Counted from the first letter of the stretch, positions 43,646 through 52,957 are shown. The stretch is DNA of 64,000 nt from Butyrivibrio sp. MC2021 (GCF_000621605.1 NZ_JHXX01000006.1:1-64000); one strand, 5' to 3'. Translations and numbers: made by a program. The notes: generated from the letters alone by a model not told the origin.

Positions 43646-43685
43646 TTCTTTTTTCTCCTTTTTGATTTGTTGTAAAGGAATCAAA

Positions 43686-43960
43686 AAAGCCGATGCTCTT
43701 TGATCCCAAATCAGGGACCGAAGTTCATCGGCGGTACCACCCTTTTTAAATCCGCCCCAAATCCAAAAATAATAAGGAAAGGCGAATCTCTCTCAACTAC
43801 CCCTTAACGCGGGAAACGCTGCATTTACGCTTTTTCTGTAAATTAGCTTTCATACAGGACTCCAAGGCAGGTTCACTGTTTCATCCTAAGAGCCTTCCAC
43901 CAAACGGCCCTCTCTCTGTGAAGCTTACGCAGCTACTAATCCTCTTCAACGTCTTTTTAT
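43686..43960 (-). promoter_or_regulatory. T-box riboswitch (proline specifier) controlling proS
   Basis: On the minus strand the leader has a GAAGAGGATTAGTAG stem I start, a specifier region GTGAACCTGCCTTGGAG with codon CCT (43869-43871), the T-box GGGTGGTACC (43733-43742), and a terminator arm GCCGATG/CATCGGC followed by TTTTTTG (43686-43730). Uncharged tRNA-Pro would pair with CCT and the T-box to allow read-through into proS. Confidence 0.92.
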
Positions 43961-43973
43961 ATATTTAAAAATG

Positions 43974-44001
43974 ATTCTATTCGTATTTATGACTATTGTC
44001 A
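43974..44001 (-). promoter_or_regulatory. promoter of the T-box/proS unit
   Basis: -35 TTGACA (43996-44001) and -10 TAGAAT (43974-43979), 16-bp spacer, about 25 bases before the T-box stem I. Confidence 0.7.
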
Positions 44002-44072
44002 AGGCATGATGCGCTTTAACACTACGAAGCGATAAACGCTTTATAGTAATGAAGTTTTTGAACAAACATTCA

Positions 44073-44101
44073 TTGCCTGGTAGACTGAAATCCGTTATAG
44101 T
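44073..44101 (+). promoter_or_regulatory. promoter of the HD-domain gene
   Basis: TTGCCT (44073-44078) and TATAGT (44096-44101) are 17 bp apart, about 30 bases before the start codon. Confidence 0.6.
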
Positions 44102-44135
44102 AGCGGTATTAAGATATTGTTTGGAGGGTATGTTT

Positions 44136-45680
44136 GTGGAACATTTTATTGACGAAAAAACCGTCATGCGTTTTTACCTTGAGCGCATGGAGAAGGACGA
44201 GATTTCCTTCCTTCAGGGCAAGGATGACATCAAGGCAGATATCAGGAAGGCTCTTGAGAAGCTGATCGCTGAAGAGAAGATGAACAACAAGATTCAGATT
44301 GCTGTTGTTCTCTGGAAGAAGCTTTTTGAGGCATCTATGAGCTATATTTCCCCTAACAAAAAGGGATATGACAAGATCTTTAAATATTTTGATTCCTATG
44401 TGGAGTTCGAGGAGCTGATCTTTGCTTCGGATTCTTTCTACAGAGATCACACTCTTCACTGCCTCTGGGTTTATTTCCTTGGTGAATATCTTCACGATAA
44501 CCCGGAGTTCTATGAATTGTACCACTTAGATAGAGAGGAAAAGGAAGGCAACCGATTGATCATGGAAGTTGCGGACAAGCTTCCAATCCTGAGCCATGGC
44601 CATGCAAACCGTCTGAAAGATCTGGTAAAACAGGCAGACGAGTCCGATTGCCTTGATGACTCCGTCAGATGTGTATCGGCCCTTACCCATGACCTGGGGT
44701 ATCCTCTTAAGAAGATCGAGAAGATCAATAAGGCTATGAATAAGGTTCTACCTTATTTCGCCATTCATAACTTTGACAATTTCAGTTTTGAATATGAGAA
44801 TATCCAGCAGGAGTTTGTAAATCAGTTTATCGATTTCATTTCAAAAGTAACTATTCTTAATGTATCTAACAAGCCTAATCTGCCGGAAGAAACGCTAAAA
44901 CTTCTCCTGAGACTCATGCCGAAAAATTATGCCCTGAATAATGAGATGGATGAGCTCATGGAGGTCCTTAATTCTGTCAGCGATGAGGAGAGGGCTCTTA
45001 TCGAGAATACTTTCGAAGTTAATACCTACTTCCATTCGCCCTTTAGCAGAAAGGCTGCTTATTACAACGATTTCGAAGCCTATCAGCATGGTATCATGAG
45101 CGCATTCCTCCTTATGAAGAACCTTCAGGCATTTCAGGATATTGATTATAACAGGCCTGACAAGATTACCGCTTTCCCCGATAACAGAACAATGGCGCTT
45201 CATGCCATATTGTCTTCCATCGCAGATCACACCAGGGACAGCTATCAGATTGCCAGCATCAATACAGGTTCTTTCCTGACCTTCGTGGATGAGCTGGAGG
45301 AGTTCTCACGAATCTCAAGGGCAAGCCAGAACAGAGAGTATGTTGAGGAGTTCTGCGACACAGCTCTGTATATGGAGGACGGCTGGCTCAATATAGTATT
45401 TGAGTTTAACAACACCAATCTTGATAATCTGGATCCCGAGATTTCCTTCAAGGGAAGATGTAAGAGATTTTTATCCCTCTTCAATGTTGCCAACCTTGAT
45501 GAAAACCTCAAGATCAGAGTTACCATCGTAGGTAAGCTTCCTACAGACCAGAACGAGTACGTCCTTGAGATTGCCAACAAGTATGCGGACATCAGGATCA
45601 ACGGCGAGTCCAAGGATATTCCTAAGTATCTGAAGTCCACACAGTTCTACACAAAAGAAGAATATGCACAGATGAGTTGA
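44136..45680 (+). CDS. HD-superfamily metal-dependent phosphohydrolase-like protein, function unknown
   Basis: A 514-residue cytoplasmic protein. The first His site is in FYRDHTLHCLWVY, the HD pair in ALTHDLGYPLKK, and later ligands may be HAILSSIADHTRD, which together resemble an HD metal centre spread over about 270 residues. No PDEase or (p)ppGpp-specific motif could be assigned. GGAGGG lies only one base before ATG 44130 but 7 bases before GTG 44136, so the GTG is preferred. It has its own promoter, divergent from the proS T-box. Confidence 0.7.
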   Translation: MEHFIDEKTVMRFYLERMEKDEISFLQGKDDIKADIRKALEKLIAEEKMNNKIQIAVVLWKKLFEASMSYISPNKKGYDKIFKYFDSYVEFEELIFASDSFYRDHTLHCLWVYFLGEYLHDNPEFYELYHLDREEKEGNRLIMEVADKLPILSHGHANRLKDLVKQADESDCLDDSVRCVSALTHDLGYPLKKIEKINKAMNKVLPYFAIHNFDNFSFEYENIQQEFVNQFIDFISKVTILNVSNKPNLPEETLKLLLRLMPKNYALNNEMDELMEVLNSVSDEERALIENTFEVNTYFHSPFSRKAAYYNDFEAYQHGIMSAFLLMKNLQAFQDIDYNRPDKITAFPDNRTMALHAILSSIADHTRDSYQIASINTGSFLTFVDELEEFSRISRASQNREYVEEFCDTALYMEDGWLNIVFEFNNTNLDNLDPEISFKGRCKRFLSLFNVANLDENLKIRVTIVGKLPTDQNEYVLEIANKYADIRINGESKDIPKYLKSTQFYTKEEYAQMS

Positions 45681-45706
45681 TGAGCCCCGGGGACGGGGTT
45701 TAGGGA

Positions 45707-46258
45707 TCATTGCATCCTGGAAGTATCGCGGTCGTTGTATTTTGACAGCACCACTTCGCCCTTTTCCAGGGACTGGGGAACATCGATGACACGCTGATTT
45801 GAAGAGCCTCTGAATCTCAGCATCAGGTCTTTTTTATCCAACATGAACTCGCCGTCCACAAGGACATCCGTGGATGCCAGTATCTCATCCGTATATTCAC
45901 CGTGGCAGCGCTTGTTGTCCTTATCTGTCAGCTCCTCCCAGAGATAACCGGAGTAGATCCAAATAGTTTTCTTTGGAAGTTCCGCTTTTATGCGCCTTAT
46001 CAGAGGTAAAAGAGCCTCCTGGTTGCAGATCTCCATGGGTTCGCCCCCAAGGATGGTGAGGCCTGCGATGTAATCAGGCTTAAGGGACTCCACTATCTCG
46101 TCCTCTGTCTTTTGTGTATAGGGCTCGCCGTAGTTAAAATCCCAGGTAACCTCATTAAAACAGCCCTTGCAGTGATGGGTACAGCCGCTGACAAAAAGCG
46201 CCGTTCTGCAGCCCACGCCGTTGGCTACGTCATTTAGATAAATCTGTCCAAAGTTCAT
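45707..46258 (-). CDS. nrdG: anaerobic ribonucleotide reductase activating enzyme
   Basis: A 183-residue radical SAM protein with the cluster motif CTHHCKGC (Cys-x3-Cys-x2-Cys) and GGEPM. It generates the glycyl radical on NrdD. It follows nrdD by 111 bases, with a hairpin in the gap. Confidence 0.95.
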   Translation of the reverse strand: MNFGQIYLNDVANGVGCRTALFVSGCTHHCKGCFNEVTWDFNYGEPYTQKTEDEIVESLKPDYIAGLTILGGEPMEICNQEALLPLIRRIKAELPKKTIWIYSGYLWEELTDKDNKRCHGEYTDEILASTDVLVDGEFMLDKKDLMLRFRGSSNQRVIDVPQSLEKGEVVLSKYNDRDTSRMQ

Positions 46259-46276
46259 AGTTTTCTCCGCTTATGC

Positions 46277-46306
46277 GATAAGCCGAGGAATACTCCCCGG
46301 CTTATC
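46277..46306 (-). other. intercistronic hairpin between nrdD and nrdG
   Basis: GATAAGCCG/CGGCTTATC forms a stem without a T-run, suggesting mRNA processing or adjustment of the NrdD:NrdG ratio. Confidence 0.5.
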
Positions 46307-46369
46307 ATATGAAATCATAATATTTTCTCCCTCTGAACCCCCTTTAAGGTATTCAGAAATATAACCTAT

Positions 46370-48601
46370 TTAGCGTACAGGATTGGACATGTGGAGAACT
46401 CTCTCCTTGATCTCCTGTGTTCTTCCCTGGTTCCAGAACTGGGTTCCGATGTAGCCGCAGGTTCTTCTTGCAACGTTCATCTTGTTCTGGTCGCGGTTGC
46501 CGCAGTTAGGGCATTCCCAGATCAGCTTGCCGTCTGTATCTGTTACGATCTTGATCTCTCCGTCGTAGCCGCAGCACTGGCAGTAGTCTGACTTGGTGTT
46601 AAGCTCAGCGTACATGATGTTGTCGTAAATGTACTTCATAACTGAGATAACTGCCTCTATATTGCTGTTCATATCGGGAACCTCAACGTAGCTGATGGCT
46701 CCTCCCGGTGAAAGTGCCTGGAACTCAGACTCAAATTTGAGCTTGGTGAAGGCATCGATCTGCTCGGTTACATGAACGTGATAGCTGTTGGTAATGTAGT
46801 TCTTGTCTGTAACATCCGGAATGATTCCGAAACGCTTCTGAAGACATTTAGCGAACTTGTAGGTTGTGGACTCAAGAGGAGTTCCGTAAAGGCTGAAGGC
46901 GATATTGGTCTCAGCTCTCCACTTAGCACACTTGTCGTTAAGGAACTGCATAACCTTAAGTGCGAAGTCCTTACCTCTTGGATCTGTGTGGGATACGCCC
47001 TTCATATACTTGGTGCACTCGCAAAGTCCCGCATAACCAAGGGAAATTGTTGAGTAGTTACCGAAAAGAAGCGGATCGATAACTTCGCCCTTCTGAAGTC
47101 TTGCAAGGGCTCCGTTCTGCCAAAGGATAGGAGCTACATCGGAAGGAGTTCCGAGAAGTCTCTCATGTCTGCACATAAGGGCTCTCTTACAAAGCTCTGT
47201 TCTCTCCTCCATCAGCTGCCAGAACTTATCCTCGTCCTTGGAGGAGGAGCATGCAACATCTACAAGGTTAAGGGTTACAACACCCTGATTGAAACGTCCG
47301 TAATACTTGTGGTCGCCCTCGTTGTAGTTCTGGGCGTGTGCCTTGTTGCCCTTGTTGCAAAGGCCCTCGGCGTTGTCCTCGCTGTCGGGAGTAAGGAAGG
47401 ATCTGCATCCCATGCAAGGATAAACATCGCCCTTCTTGAGCTCCTTCATCTTCTTGGCTGAAATGTAGTCGGGAACAAGTCTCTTGGCTGTGCACTTAGC
47501 TGCCAGCTCTGTGAGGTACCAGTACTTGGAATCCTCATGGATGTTGTCCTCGTCAAGTACGTAGATGAGCTTGGGGAATGCAGGGGTGATCAGCTGTCCC
47601 TTCTCATTCTTAACGCCAAGGATACGCTGCTTGAGCATCTCCTCGATAACTACTGCAAGATCCTCTCTCTGCTGTCCCTCGGGAACCTCATCGAGATACA
47701 TATATACTGTGATGAAAGGTGCCTGACCGTTGGTGGTCATAAGTGTGATTACCTGATACTGGATAACCTGGCATCCTCTCTCGATCTCTTTTCTAACTCG
47801 CATCTCTGCGATCTCGTTAACCTGCTTCTTGTTGATCTTCATGCCGGCAGTCTCGAACTCAAGAGCAACTTCCTTGCGGAACTTCTGTCTGCTGACATCA
47901 ACGAAAGGAACCAGGTGGGAAAGAGTGATACTCTGTCCGCCGTACTGTGAGCTGGCGATCTGGGCAATAGCCTGGGTTGCGATGTTGCAGGCTGTTGAAA
48001 AACTCTTGGGACGCTCGATCATGGTCTCGGAAATAACCGTGCCGTTCTGAAGCATATCCTCAAGGTTAACCAGACAGCAGTTGTGCATATGCTGTGCAAA
48101 ATAGTCAGAGTCATGGAAGTGGATAAGTCCTGCCTCGTGGGCCTTAACAACATCCTCGGGAAGAAGGAATCTTCTGGTGATGTCCTTGCTGACCTCTCCT
48201 GCCATGTAGTCTCTCTGAACACTGTTAACAGTGGGGTTCTTATTGGAATTCTCCTGCTTAACTTCCTCGTTGCTGCACTCAATAAGAGACATGATCTGCT
48301 CATCGGTTGTATTTGATTTTCTAACGAGAGCGTGCTTGTAGCGGTAGGTGATGTACTTCCTTGCCACCTCGAATTTACCGGATTTCATAAGGCCGTCCTC
48401 GACCATATCCTGTATTTCTTCCACGCTGGCAGCTCTGGTAAGAGATCCGCACTGCTTCTCAACGCTTCTCTCGATGTCGCTGATCTGACCGGCGGTAAGC
48501 TTCTTCTCTTCAGTTACTTCATTGTTGGCCTTCTCGATAGCAGCAATGATCTTGGCTCCGTCAAAAGCAACTTCCTTACCGCTTCTCTTAATGATCTTCA
48601 T
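46370..48601 (-). CDS. nrdD: anaerobic ribonucleoside-triphosphate reductase
   Basis: A 743-residue class III reductase. An N-terminal ATP-cone (about 1-95: MKIIKRSGKEVAFDGAKI) gives allosteric control. The C-terminus has the zinc site CQCCGYDG and CPNCGNR and the glycyl-radical motif RRTCGYIG. It makes dNTPs in the absence of oxygen, and it is the only ribonucleotide reductase in the window. Upstream DNA carries two NrdR-box-like sites and a 12-bp inverted repeat. Confidence 0.96.
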   Translation of the reverse strand: MKIIKRSGKEVAFDGAKIIAAIEKANNEVTEEKKLTAGQISDIERSVEKQCGSLTRAASVEEIQDMVEDGLMKSGKFEVARKYITYRYKHALVRKSNTTDEQIMSLIECSNEEVKQENSNKNPTVNSVQRDYMAGEVSKDITRRFLLPEDVVKAHEAGLIHFHDSDYFAQHMHNCCLVNLEDMLQNGTVISETMIERPKSFSTACNIATQAIAQIASSQYGGQSITLSHLVPFVDVSRQKFRKEVALEFETAGMKINKKQVNEIAEMRVRKEIERGCQVIQYQVITLMTTNGQAPFITVYMYLDEVPEGQQREDLAVVIEEMLKQRILGVKNEKGQLITPAFPKLIYVLDEDNIHEDSKYWYLTELAAKCTAKRLVPDYISAKKMKELKKGDVYPCMGCRSFLTPDSEDNAEGLCNKGNKAHAQNYNEGDHKYYGRFNQGVVTLNLVDVACSSSKDEDKFWQLMEERTELCKRALMCRHERLLGTPSDVAPILWQNGALARLQKGEVIDPLLFGNYSTISLGYAGLCECTKYMKGVSHTDPRGKDFALKVMQFLNDKCAKWRAETNIAFSLYGTPLESTTYKFAKCLQKRFGIIPDVTDKNYITNSYHVHVTEQIDAFTKLKFESEFQALSPGGAISYVEVPDMNSNIEAVISVMKYIYDNIMYAELNTKSDYCQCCGYDGEIKIVTDTDGKLIWECPNCGNRDQNKMNVARRTCGYIGTQFWNQGRTQEIKERVLHMSNPVR

Positions 48602-48640
48602 ATTAACCCCCTTATAAAAAATTCTCTCTTACATCATAAA

Positions 48641-48675
48641 TGTAACCACAAGGACAACTATATCTTGTGGTTACA
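48641..48675. promoter_or_regulatory. 12-bp inverted repeat overlapping an NrdR-like box upstream of nrdD
   Basis: TGTAACCACAAG (48641-48652) and CTTGTGGTTACA (48664-48675) are perfect complements. The loop and right arm contain ACAACTATATCTTGT, a fair match to NrdR boxes. Confidence 0.55.
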
Positions 48676-48686
48676 CTTTAATGATA

Positions 48687-48702
48687 ATACACTATATTGT
48701 TT
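48687..48702. promoter_or_regulatory. second NrdR-like box upstream of nrdD
   Basis: ATACACTATATTGTTT resembles the NrdR consensus (ACAC.ATAT.GTGT type). Its centre is about 33 bp from the first box, close to three helical turns as in known NrdR box pairs. Confidence 0.5.
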
Positions 48703-48734
48703 AATTCAATAGTTAAAAGTGACAATTCCCAAAA

Positions 48735-49553
48735 TTAATTTGATCGCACGAATTCAAGCCTGTTGTGCAGTCTTCGGAGGTGTTCCAGGTCTTTTTCATT
48801 TTCTACCATTTTTCCGGAAAAATAGTAGTCGGTTTTTATCTGACACAACATCTTGTGGTTGTCATCAAATTTCACCTCATTATCGGGGGTCTCCGACATT
48901 TTAAGACCAAGCACATCCGCCAGGTGATGTATTGTACCAAAGTTACCGTCCACTAGTAAAGCATTATCGTTAAAATATTTCTTTAAAGACGGTTTAAAGT
49001 AGTTAAAATGGGTGCAACCAAGCACCACTGCGCAATATTCTGATTTGTTAAAAGAAGAAAACTGCTGCCTGATGTACTCGGAGACTTCAGGGCCCTCGAA
49101 CTCCTCTTTTTCTGCGAACTCCACAAACCTTGGCATGGCCAGAAGGTCAACTCTGTGGTCTTCGTCAACTCTGTGAAGAAGGTCCCGAAGCTTGTCCTCC
49201 CGGATGGTTACCGGGGTTGCGATGACCATGATCCTCTTATCCTCGGTGCCCTCCACCGCAGGCTTCACCGCCGGCTCCATACCCAGGATCGGCAGGGAAA
49301 AGCTGCTTCTGAGATCCCTGATGGCCACGCTGGTGGCGGTGTTGCAGGCAACCACAATGGCCTCAGCACCTTTTTCTATAAGAAACTGTGTGATGTCCCG
49401 GGCATAACTCTTAATCTGCTCCGGGGTCTTAAGGCCGTAGGGAACATGCTCGGTATCCGCATAAAAAATATATTCCTGATCCGGCAGGTGGTGATAAGCC
49501 TCATGTAATACGGACAATCCACCGATTCCGGAATCGAATATTCCAATTTTCAT
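48735..49553 (-). CDS. murI: glutamate racemase
   Basis: A 272-residue enzyme with both catalytic cysteines (VACNTATS and LGCTHFNY) and the N-terminal FDSGIGGLSV motif. It supplies D-glutamate for peptidoglycan. AAGGAA precedes the ATG. The gene diverges from the 49589 gene by only 35 bases, so their control regions overlap. Confidence 0.95.
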   Translation of the reverse strand: MKIGIFDSGIGGLSVLHEAYHHLPDQEYIFYADTEHVPYGLKTPEQIKSYARDITQFLIEKGAEAIVVACNTATSVAIRDLRSSFSLPILGMEPAVKPAVEGTEDKRIMVIATPVTIREDKLRDLLHRVDEDHRVDLLAMPRFVEFAEKEEFEGPEVSEYIRQQFSSFNKSEYCAVVLGCTHFNYFKPSLKKYFNDNALLVDGNFGTIHHLADVLGLKMSETPDNEVKFDDNHKMLCQIKTDYYFSGKMVENEKDLEHLRRLHNRLEFVRSN

Positions 49554-49588
49554 GGTAATTTCCTTCTTTTTATCCTAAAATATATATC

Positions 49589-50038
49589 ATGGAAAACAAA
49601 AAATTCGATGAACTTCAAAAATTGTATGATAATTCAAAGGTTGGTGCTCTTGTGCAGGAGATCTGCGAGTACTTCGTGACCAACGAGGATCCCGAGGATG
49701 AATCCGGGGACACCTCACTGGAACCAAAAGAGGTGGTCAACGCAGTGTACATGCTGTTCTGCCTTCAGAGCAGAGAGCAGATCCTGGACGAATTCGCCAT
49801 CGTCAGAAAGAGGTATCCGGAGCTCTATACCGCGGTTTCTTCATTTCATGAGACCCTGCTGGTAAATATGGACTACCGCTCTCTTGAAGAGGACTGCTGC
49901 CTTAAAATATCCGCCTATGCCGTAGGCACCTCCAAGGAAGAGGTCCTTGCACACGCGGATACCTTTGTCAGATCCTGTGACAACCTATCAGAAGCCGTGG
50001 ATAAGTTCTACTCATGGCTAAAATCAAGGAGCCGCTAA
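49589..50038 (+). CDS. small hypothetical protein
   Basis: A 149-residue acidic, probably all-helical protein without a recognised domain, signal or membrane segment. Composition and frame use are like the neighbouring genes, so it looks real. There is no ribosome binding site: TAAAAT at 49576-49581 lies 7 bases before the ATG, so the message may be leaderless. Its last 15 bases overlap the end of the convergent SH3 gene. Confidence 0.6.
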   Translation: MENKKFDELQKLYDNSKVGALVQEICEYFVTNEDPEDESGDTSLEPKEVVNAVYMLFCLQSREQILDEFAIVRKRYPELYTAVSSFHETLLVNMDYRSLEEDCCLKISAYAVGTSKEEVLAHADTFVRSCDNLSEAVDKFYSWLKSRSR

Positions 50039-50827
50039 ATATTTGGAGGAAGCATATAACTGTTGTCCCTCGTACTCTACTATCGCCCAGGTGTCTGTAC
50101 TGCTCTGGGCGATTCTTTTTAGGCTTGTTCCCTTGGGAACAGATGTTACTATGGTGGAATCGCTGCCGGAGTTGGGAACTGTCCTGAGGTTCAGGCTCAC
50201 AGCGGTGACTGTCACCATGTCGTTGGTCTCCTGATAGCCTTCAGGCAGGGCCACTACAACCTCCTCCGCAGGCTCCTCATCCGGGTCGGGACGGAGCTTG
50301 TGTCCGATGAACTTGTAGGCACCAAAGGCAATTGCCGCCAGAATAACTATTCCAGTGAGGATGGAAGCGAATCTCACTACCACCAGCATCAGGTCCCTGC
50401 CTTCTGCCTCCTCGTCTTCCTCGTCCTCATCATAGTCTTCATCTTCGTCGTAGTCCTCATCCTCAGAGTATTCTTCATCTTCATACTCTTCGTCTTCGTC
50501 CTCGTACTCTTCATCCTCAGGATATTCTTCCCGAAGTTTTTCTTTCTCGTAGTAGTGCTTTCTGATAAGCCCGGTCTTCTCAAGATCCTCAGGCTCTTTT
50601 CCGGGCTCTTTTACCACCGGAGGCTCTTCGTGAGTTATCTCAGGCTGGGCAGCCTTCTCTATGGCTTCTTTCTTTCGCTGCTCCTGCTGCTGTTTCTGTC
50701 TCTCCCTGAAATACTCTTCTCGCTCTTCCTCGGTAAAAAAGTTATAGGGATCCACAATCTCTATATCAATATCATCGCTGCTTCCGCGCTTTTTGTAGTC
50801 TTCAAAGTTAGTAATTTTATCTGCCAC
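50024..50827 (-). CDS. membrane-anchored SH3-domain protein with acidic cytoplasmic region
   Basis: A 267-residue protein. Residues 1-145 are very polar, with a Glu/Asp/Tyr run (YEDEDEEYEDEEY type, about 105-140). One membrane helix follows (about 150-172), then a C-terminal bacterial SH3 domain (about 200-265: VSLNLRTVPNSGS, VPKGTSLKRI, WAIVEYEGQQLYA). With the N-terminus inside, the SH3 would face the wall and could bind peptidoglycan. It lies 33 bases after trxA. Confidence 0.8.
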   Translation of the reverse strand: MADKITNFEDYKKRGSSDDIDIEIVDPYNFFTEEEREEYFRERQKQQQEQRKKEAIEKAAQPEITHEEPPVVKEPGKEPEDLEKTGLIRKHYYEKEKLREEYPEDEEYEDEDEEYEDEEYSEDEDYDEDEDYDEDEEDEEAEGRDLMLVVVRFASILTGIVILAAIAFGAYKFIGHKLRPDPDEEPAEEVVVALPEGYQETNDMVTVTAVSLNLRTVPNSGSDSTIVTSVPKGTSLKRIAQSSTDTWAIVEYEGQQLYASSKYLAAP

Positions 50828-50860
50828 GGCTATTGCTCTCCCTAAAGAAAGTGCTGGCTT

Positions 50861-51181
50861 TTATGCCAGCACCTTATCTATAATTCCCTGTAATTTAGAC
50901 TTATTAAGTGCTCCGACTGCTGTTTCGATAACCTCTCCGTTTTTGAAGAAAGCAAACATCGGAATTGACATTACGTTGTACTTCTGTGCGATGTCCGGAG
51001 ACATATCAACATTGATCTTGCCAACCTTGAGCTCTCCCTCGTACACATCAGCAAACTCATCGATCATTGGGGCCATCATCTTGCAGGGGCCGCACCAATC
51101 TGCTGAAAAATCAACGAGAACAGGCAACTTACTCTTTAAAACTTCTTCTTCGAAATTCTGACTGTTAAACGTGTAGTCCAT
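50861..51181 (-). CDS. trxA: thioredoxin
   Basis: A 106-residue thioredoxin with active site WCGPC in VDFSADWCGPCKMMAPM and the cis-Pro in MSIPMFAF. Its ATG overlaps the trmB stop (TAATG). Confidence 0.95.
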   Translation of the reverse strand: MDYTFNSQNFEEEVLKSKLPVLVDFSADWCGPCKMMAPMIDEFADVYEGELKVGKINVDMSPDIAQKYNVMSIPMFAFFKNGEVIETAVGALNKSKLQGIIDKVLA

Positions 51182-51834
51182 TATTTTGTCCCCTTTCTGC
51201 TTACAATATACTTGTAAATTGGATTGCCTAGTGATGAGAACTTCTCTTCGTACTCGGTCATCACGTTGCCCCGGTTCATAACCTCGTCGTGATGAAGATC
51301 ATAGGTCACTGCGTCCAGTGTCCATCCCGCCGGTTCCACCTCATCTAGTGCGAACTGGAAAAGATCTCTGTTATCCGTCTTGAATTCTACGACTCCCTCA
51401 GGTTTCAGGATCTTGTCGTATCTTCCAAGGAATTCCCTGGACGGGAGACGCCTCTTGGCATGTCTGTCCTTGGGCCATGGATCTGAGAAGTTGAGGTAAA
51501 TCTTATCTACTTCAGCCGGTGCAAAGACCTCTGTGATGACCTCTGCATCCATCCTGATGAAGATCACATTTGGGAGCTGAAGCTCTTCCTGCTTCTGGAT
51601 AGCTCTCAGTAAAACGCTGGAATATTTCTCAATTCCGATATAGTTGATATCCGGGTTCAGGGCTGCCATGTCCATGATAAAACGGCCCTTGCCCATTCCG
51701 ATCTCGATATGTATAGGCTTGTCGTTGCCGAAAACCTCTTTTTTCCAAAGTCCTTTTTTCTTCTCAGGATCCTTGACTGTGAACTTACTGTCCGCGATAA
51801 CTTCTCTGGATCCTGCTATATTACGTAAACGCAT
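51181..51834 (-). CDS. trmB: tRNA (guanine-N7-)-methyltransferase
   Basis: A 217-residue TrmB with SAM motif EIGMGKGRFI and the substrate-site signature FSDPWPKDRHAKRRL. It makes m7G46 in the tRNA variable loop. It is coupled to trxA by a one-base stop/start overlap. Confidence 0.95.
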   Translation of the reverse strand: MRLRNIAGSREVIADSKFTVKDPEKKKGLWKKEVFGNDKPIHIEIGMGKGRFIMDMAALNPDINYIGIEKYSSVLLRAIQKQEELQLPNVIFIRMDAEVITEVFAPAEVDKIYLNFSDPWPKDRHAKRRLPSREFLGRYDKILKPEGVVEFKTDNRDLFQFALDEVEPAGWTLDAVTYDLHHDEVMNRGNVMTEYEEKFSSLGNPIYKYIVSRKGTK

Positions 51835-51922
51835 GTTACTCCTTAGTGCTTAAAACAATAAATTTTGTACATATATACTCATTAATTTTACACCAATAGG
51901 AGCAGTTTGCATAGTCTGAGCA

Positions 51923-52957
51923 TTATGAGCTTTTCCCAGCCATTTCGCATATATTCCTGTAATTGGTATCCCAGGAGTCATATCTGTCGTCCCCGCGCCT
52001 GTCAGGGATGTCAAAGCGGATCTTCAGCTCATTTCCCAGATAATCCGTGAACTTGGTGGCACCGTAGTAGTTGAGGTGGGATGCGTCATAAAAGTCCGTC
52101 TCATAATCGATTCCCATCTCTGCGCAGTCATAGATAGTGTTGTAGAACTCAATGTCATTCATCTGAGCTATCTCACGGATCCTGTTAAACACCAGCTCGT
52201 CCTCATTGGTGACCACATAGGGGGAAACTATGAGGAACAGCTCGATTCCCTGGTCCCTGGTGTACTTTATTATCTTCTGAAGATATTCCTCACTCTTGGC
52301 AGTGAGACCACCGCTGTGGTTTTCCGTAATCTCAGGCTCTTCCTGGGGATTTCTCTCAAATCGTGGCGCAAAGCCCTTGTAGTTCTCCATCTCCTTGTGG
52401 GCGCTCAGGGGATAGGTGAAATCCTCCGGGGTAAGCTCGTCGAATCTGTCGTGATACACAGCCATAGACGGGAAAAACTCTTCCCACCTATCCGATTCAA
52501 CGCTGACCGCCAGCATCTGCAGCTTATTAAGTGAAAATCTCATTCCCAGGACATTGGGTTTTATCCAGTCGTACTGATAATCGTCTTTTCTTATGGCCGG
52601 TGAATACAGGTCAAGGACCATTACCTTTGGCTTCTGGTACTTGCACAGCTCTATCAGATAGTGGTAAGTCATCCAAAGAGGCTGCTCCGCTGCGCTGTAG
52701 TCAAAGGAGGCTATTCCGTATTTTTTCCATAAAAGCCCCGTATCAATATCGCAGTGAATATGACTTGAGCCCATCATCACCACATCTATGGTGTTTTTGG
52801 GCTGATGGTACATGGCCTTGGCCTGGTTGATGCCGTGGTCGTTTTTCACGCACATAACCCCGTCCCAGTACCAGAGCGATACTAAAGTGATAGCAATAAA
52901 AAGAAGCCTCGCGATGTTCTTTTTCTGTAGCAGTTTCTGTTTAAGCATTTTTCCCAT
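51923..52957 (-). CDS. SGNH/DltD-like partner of an MBOAT acyltransferase
   Basis: A 344-residue protein with one N-terminal membrane helix (about 15-33) and an external SGNH-type hydrolase fold: block I VVMMGSSHIHCDID (nucleophile Ser) and the Asp/His pair in DASHLNYYGA. It follows the MBOAT gene by 26 bases. Such pairs O-acetylate or otherwise acylate extracellular polymers, with MBOAT exporting the acyl group and the SGNH protein transferring it. The start at 52957 has GGGGG 7 bases upstream. Confidence 0.82.
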   Translation of the reverse strand: MGKMLKQKLLQKKNIARLLFIAITLVSLWYWDGVMCVKNDHGINQAKAMYHQPKNTIDVVMMGSSHIHCDIDTGLLWKKYGIASFDYSAAEQPLWMTYHYLIELCKYQKPKVMVLDLYSPAIRKDDYQYDWIKPNVLGMRFSLNKLQMLAVSVESDRWEEFFPSMAVYHDRFDELTPEDFTYPLSAHKEMENYKGFAPRFERNPQEEPEITENHSGGLTAKSEEYLQKIIKYTRDQGIELFLIVSPYVVTNEDELVFNRIREIAQMNDIEFYNTIYDCAEMGIDYETDFYDASHLNYYGATKFTDYLGNELKIRFDIPDRRGDDRYDSWDTNYRNICEMAGKSS

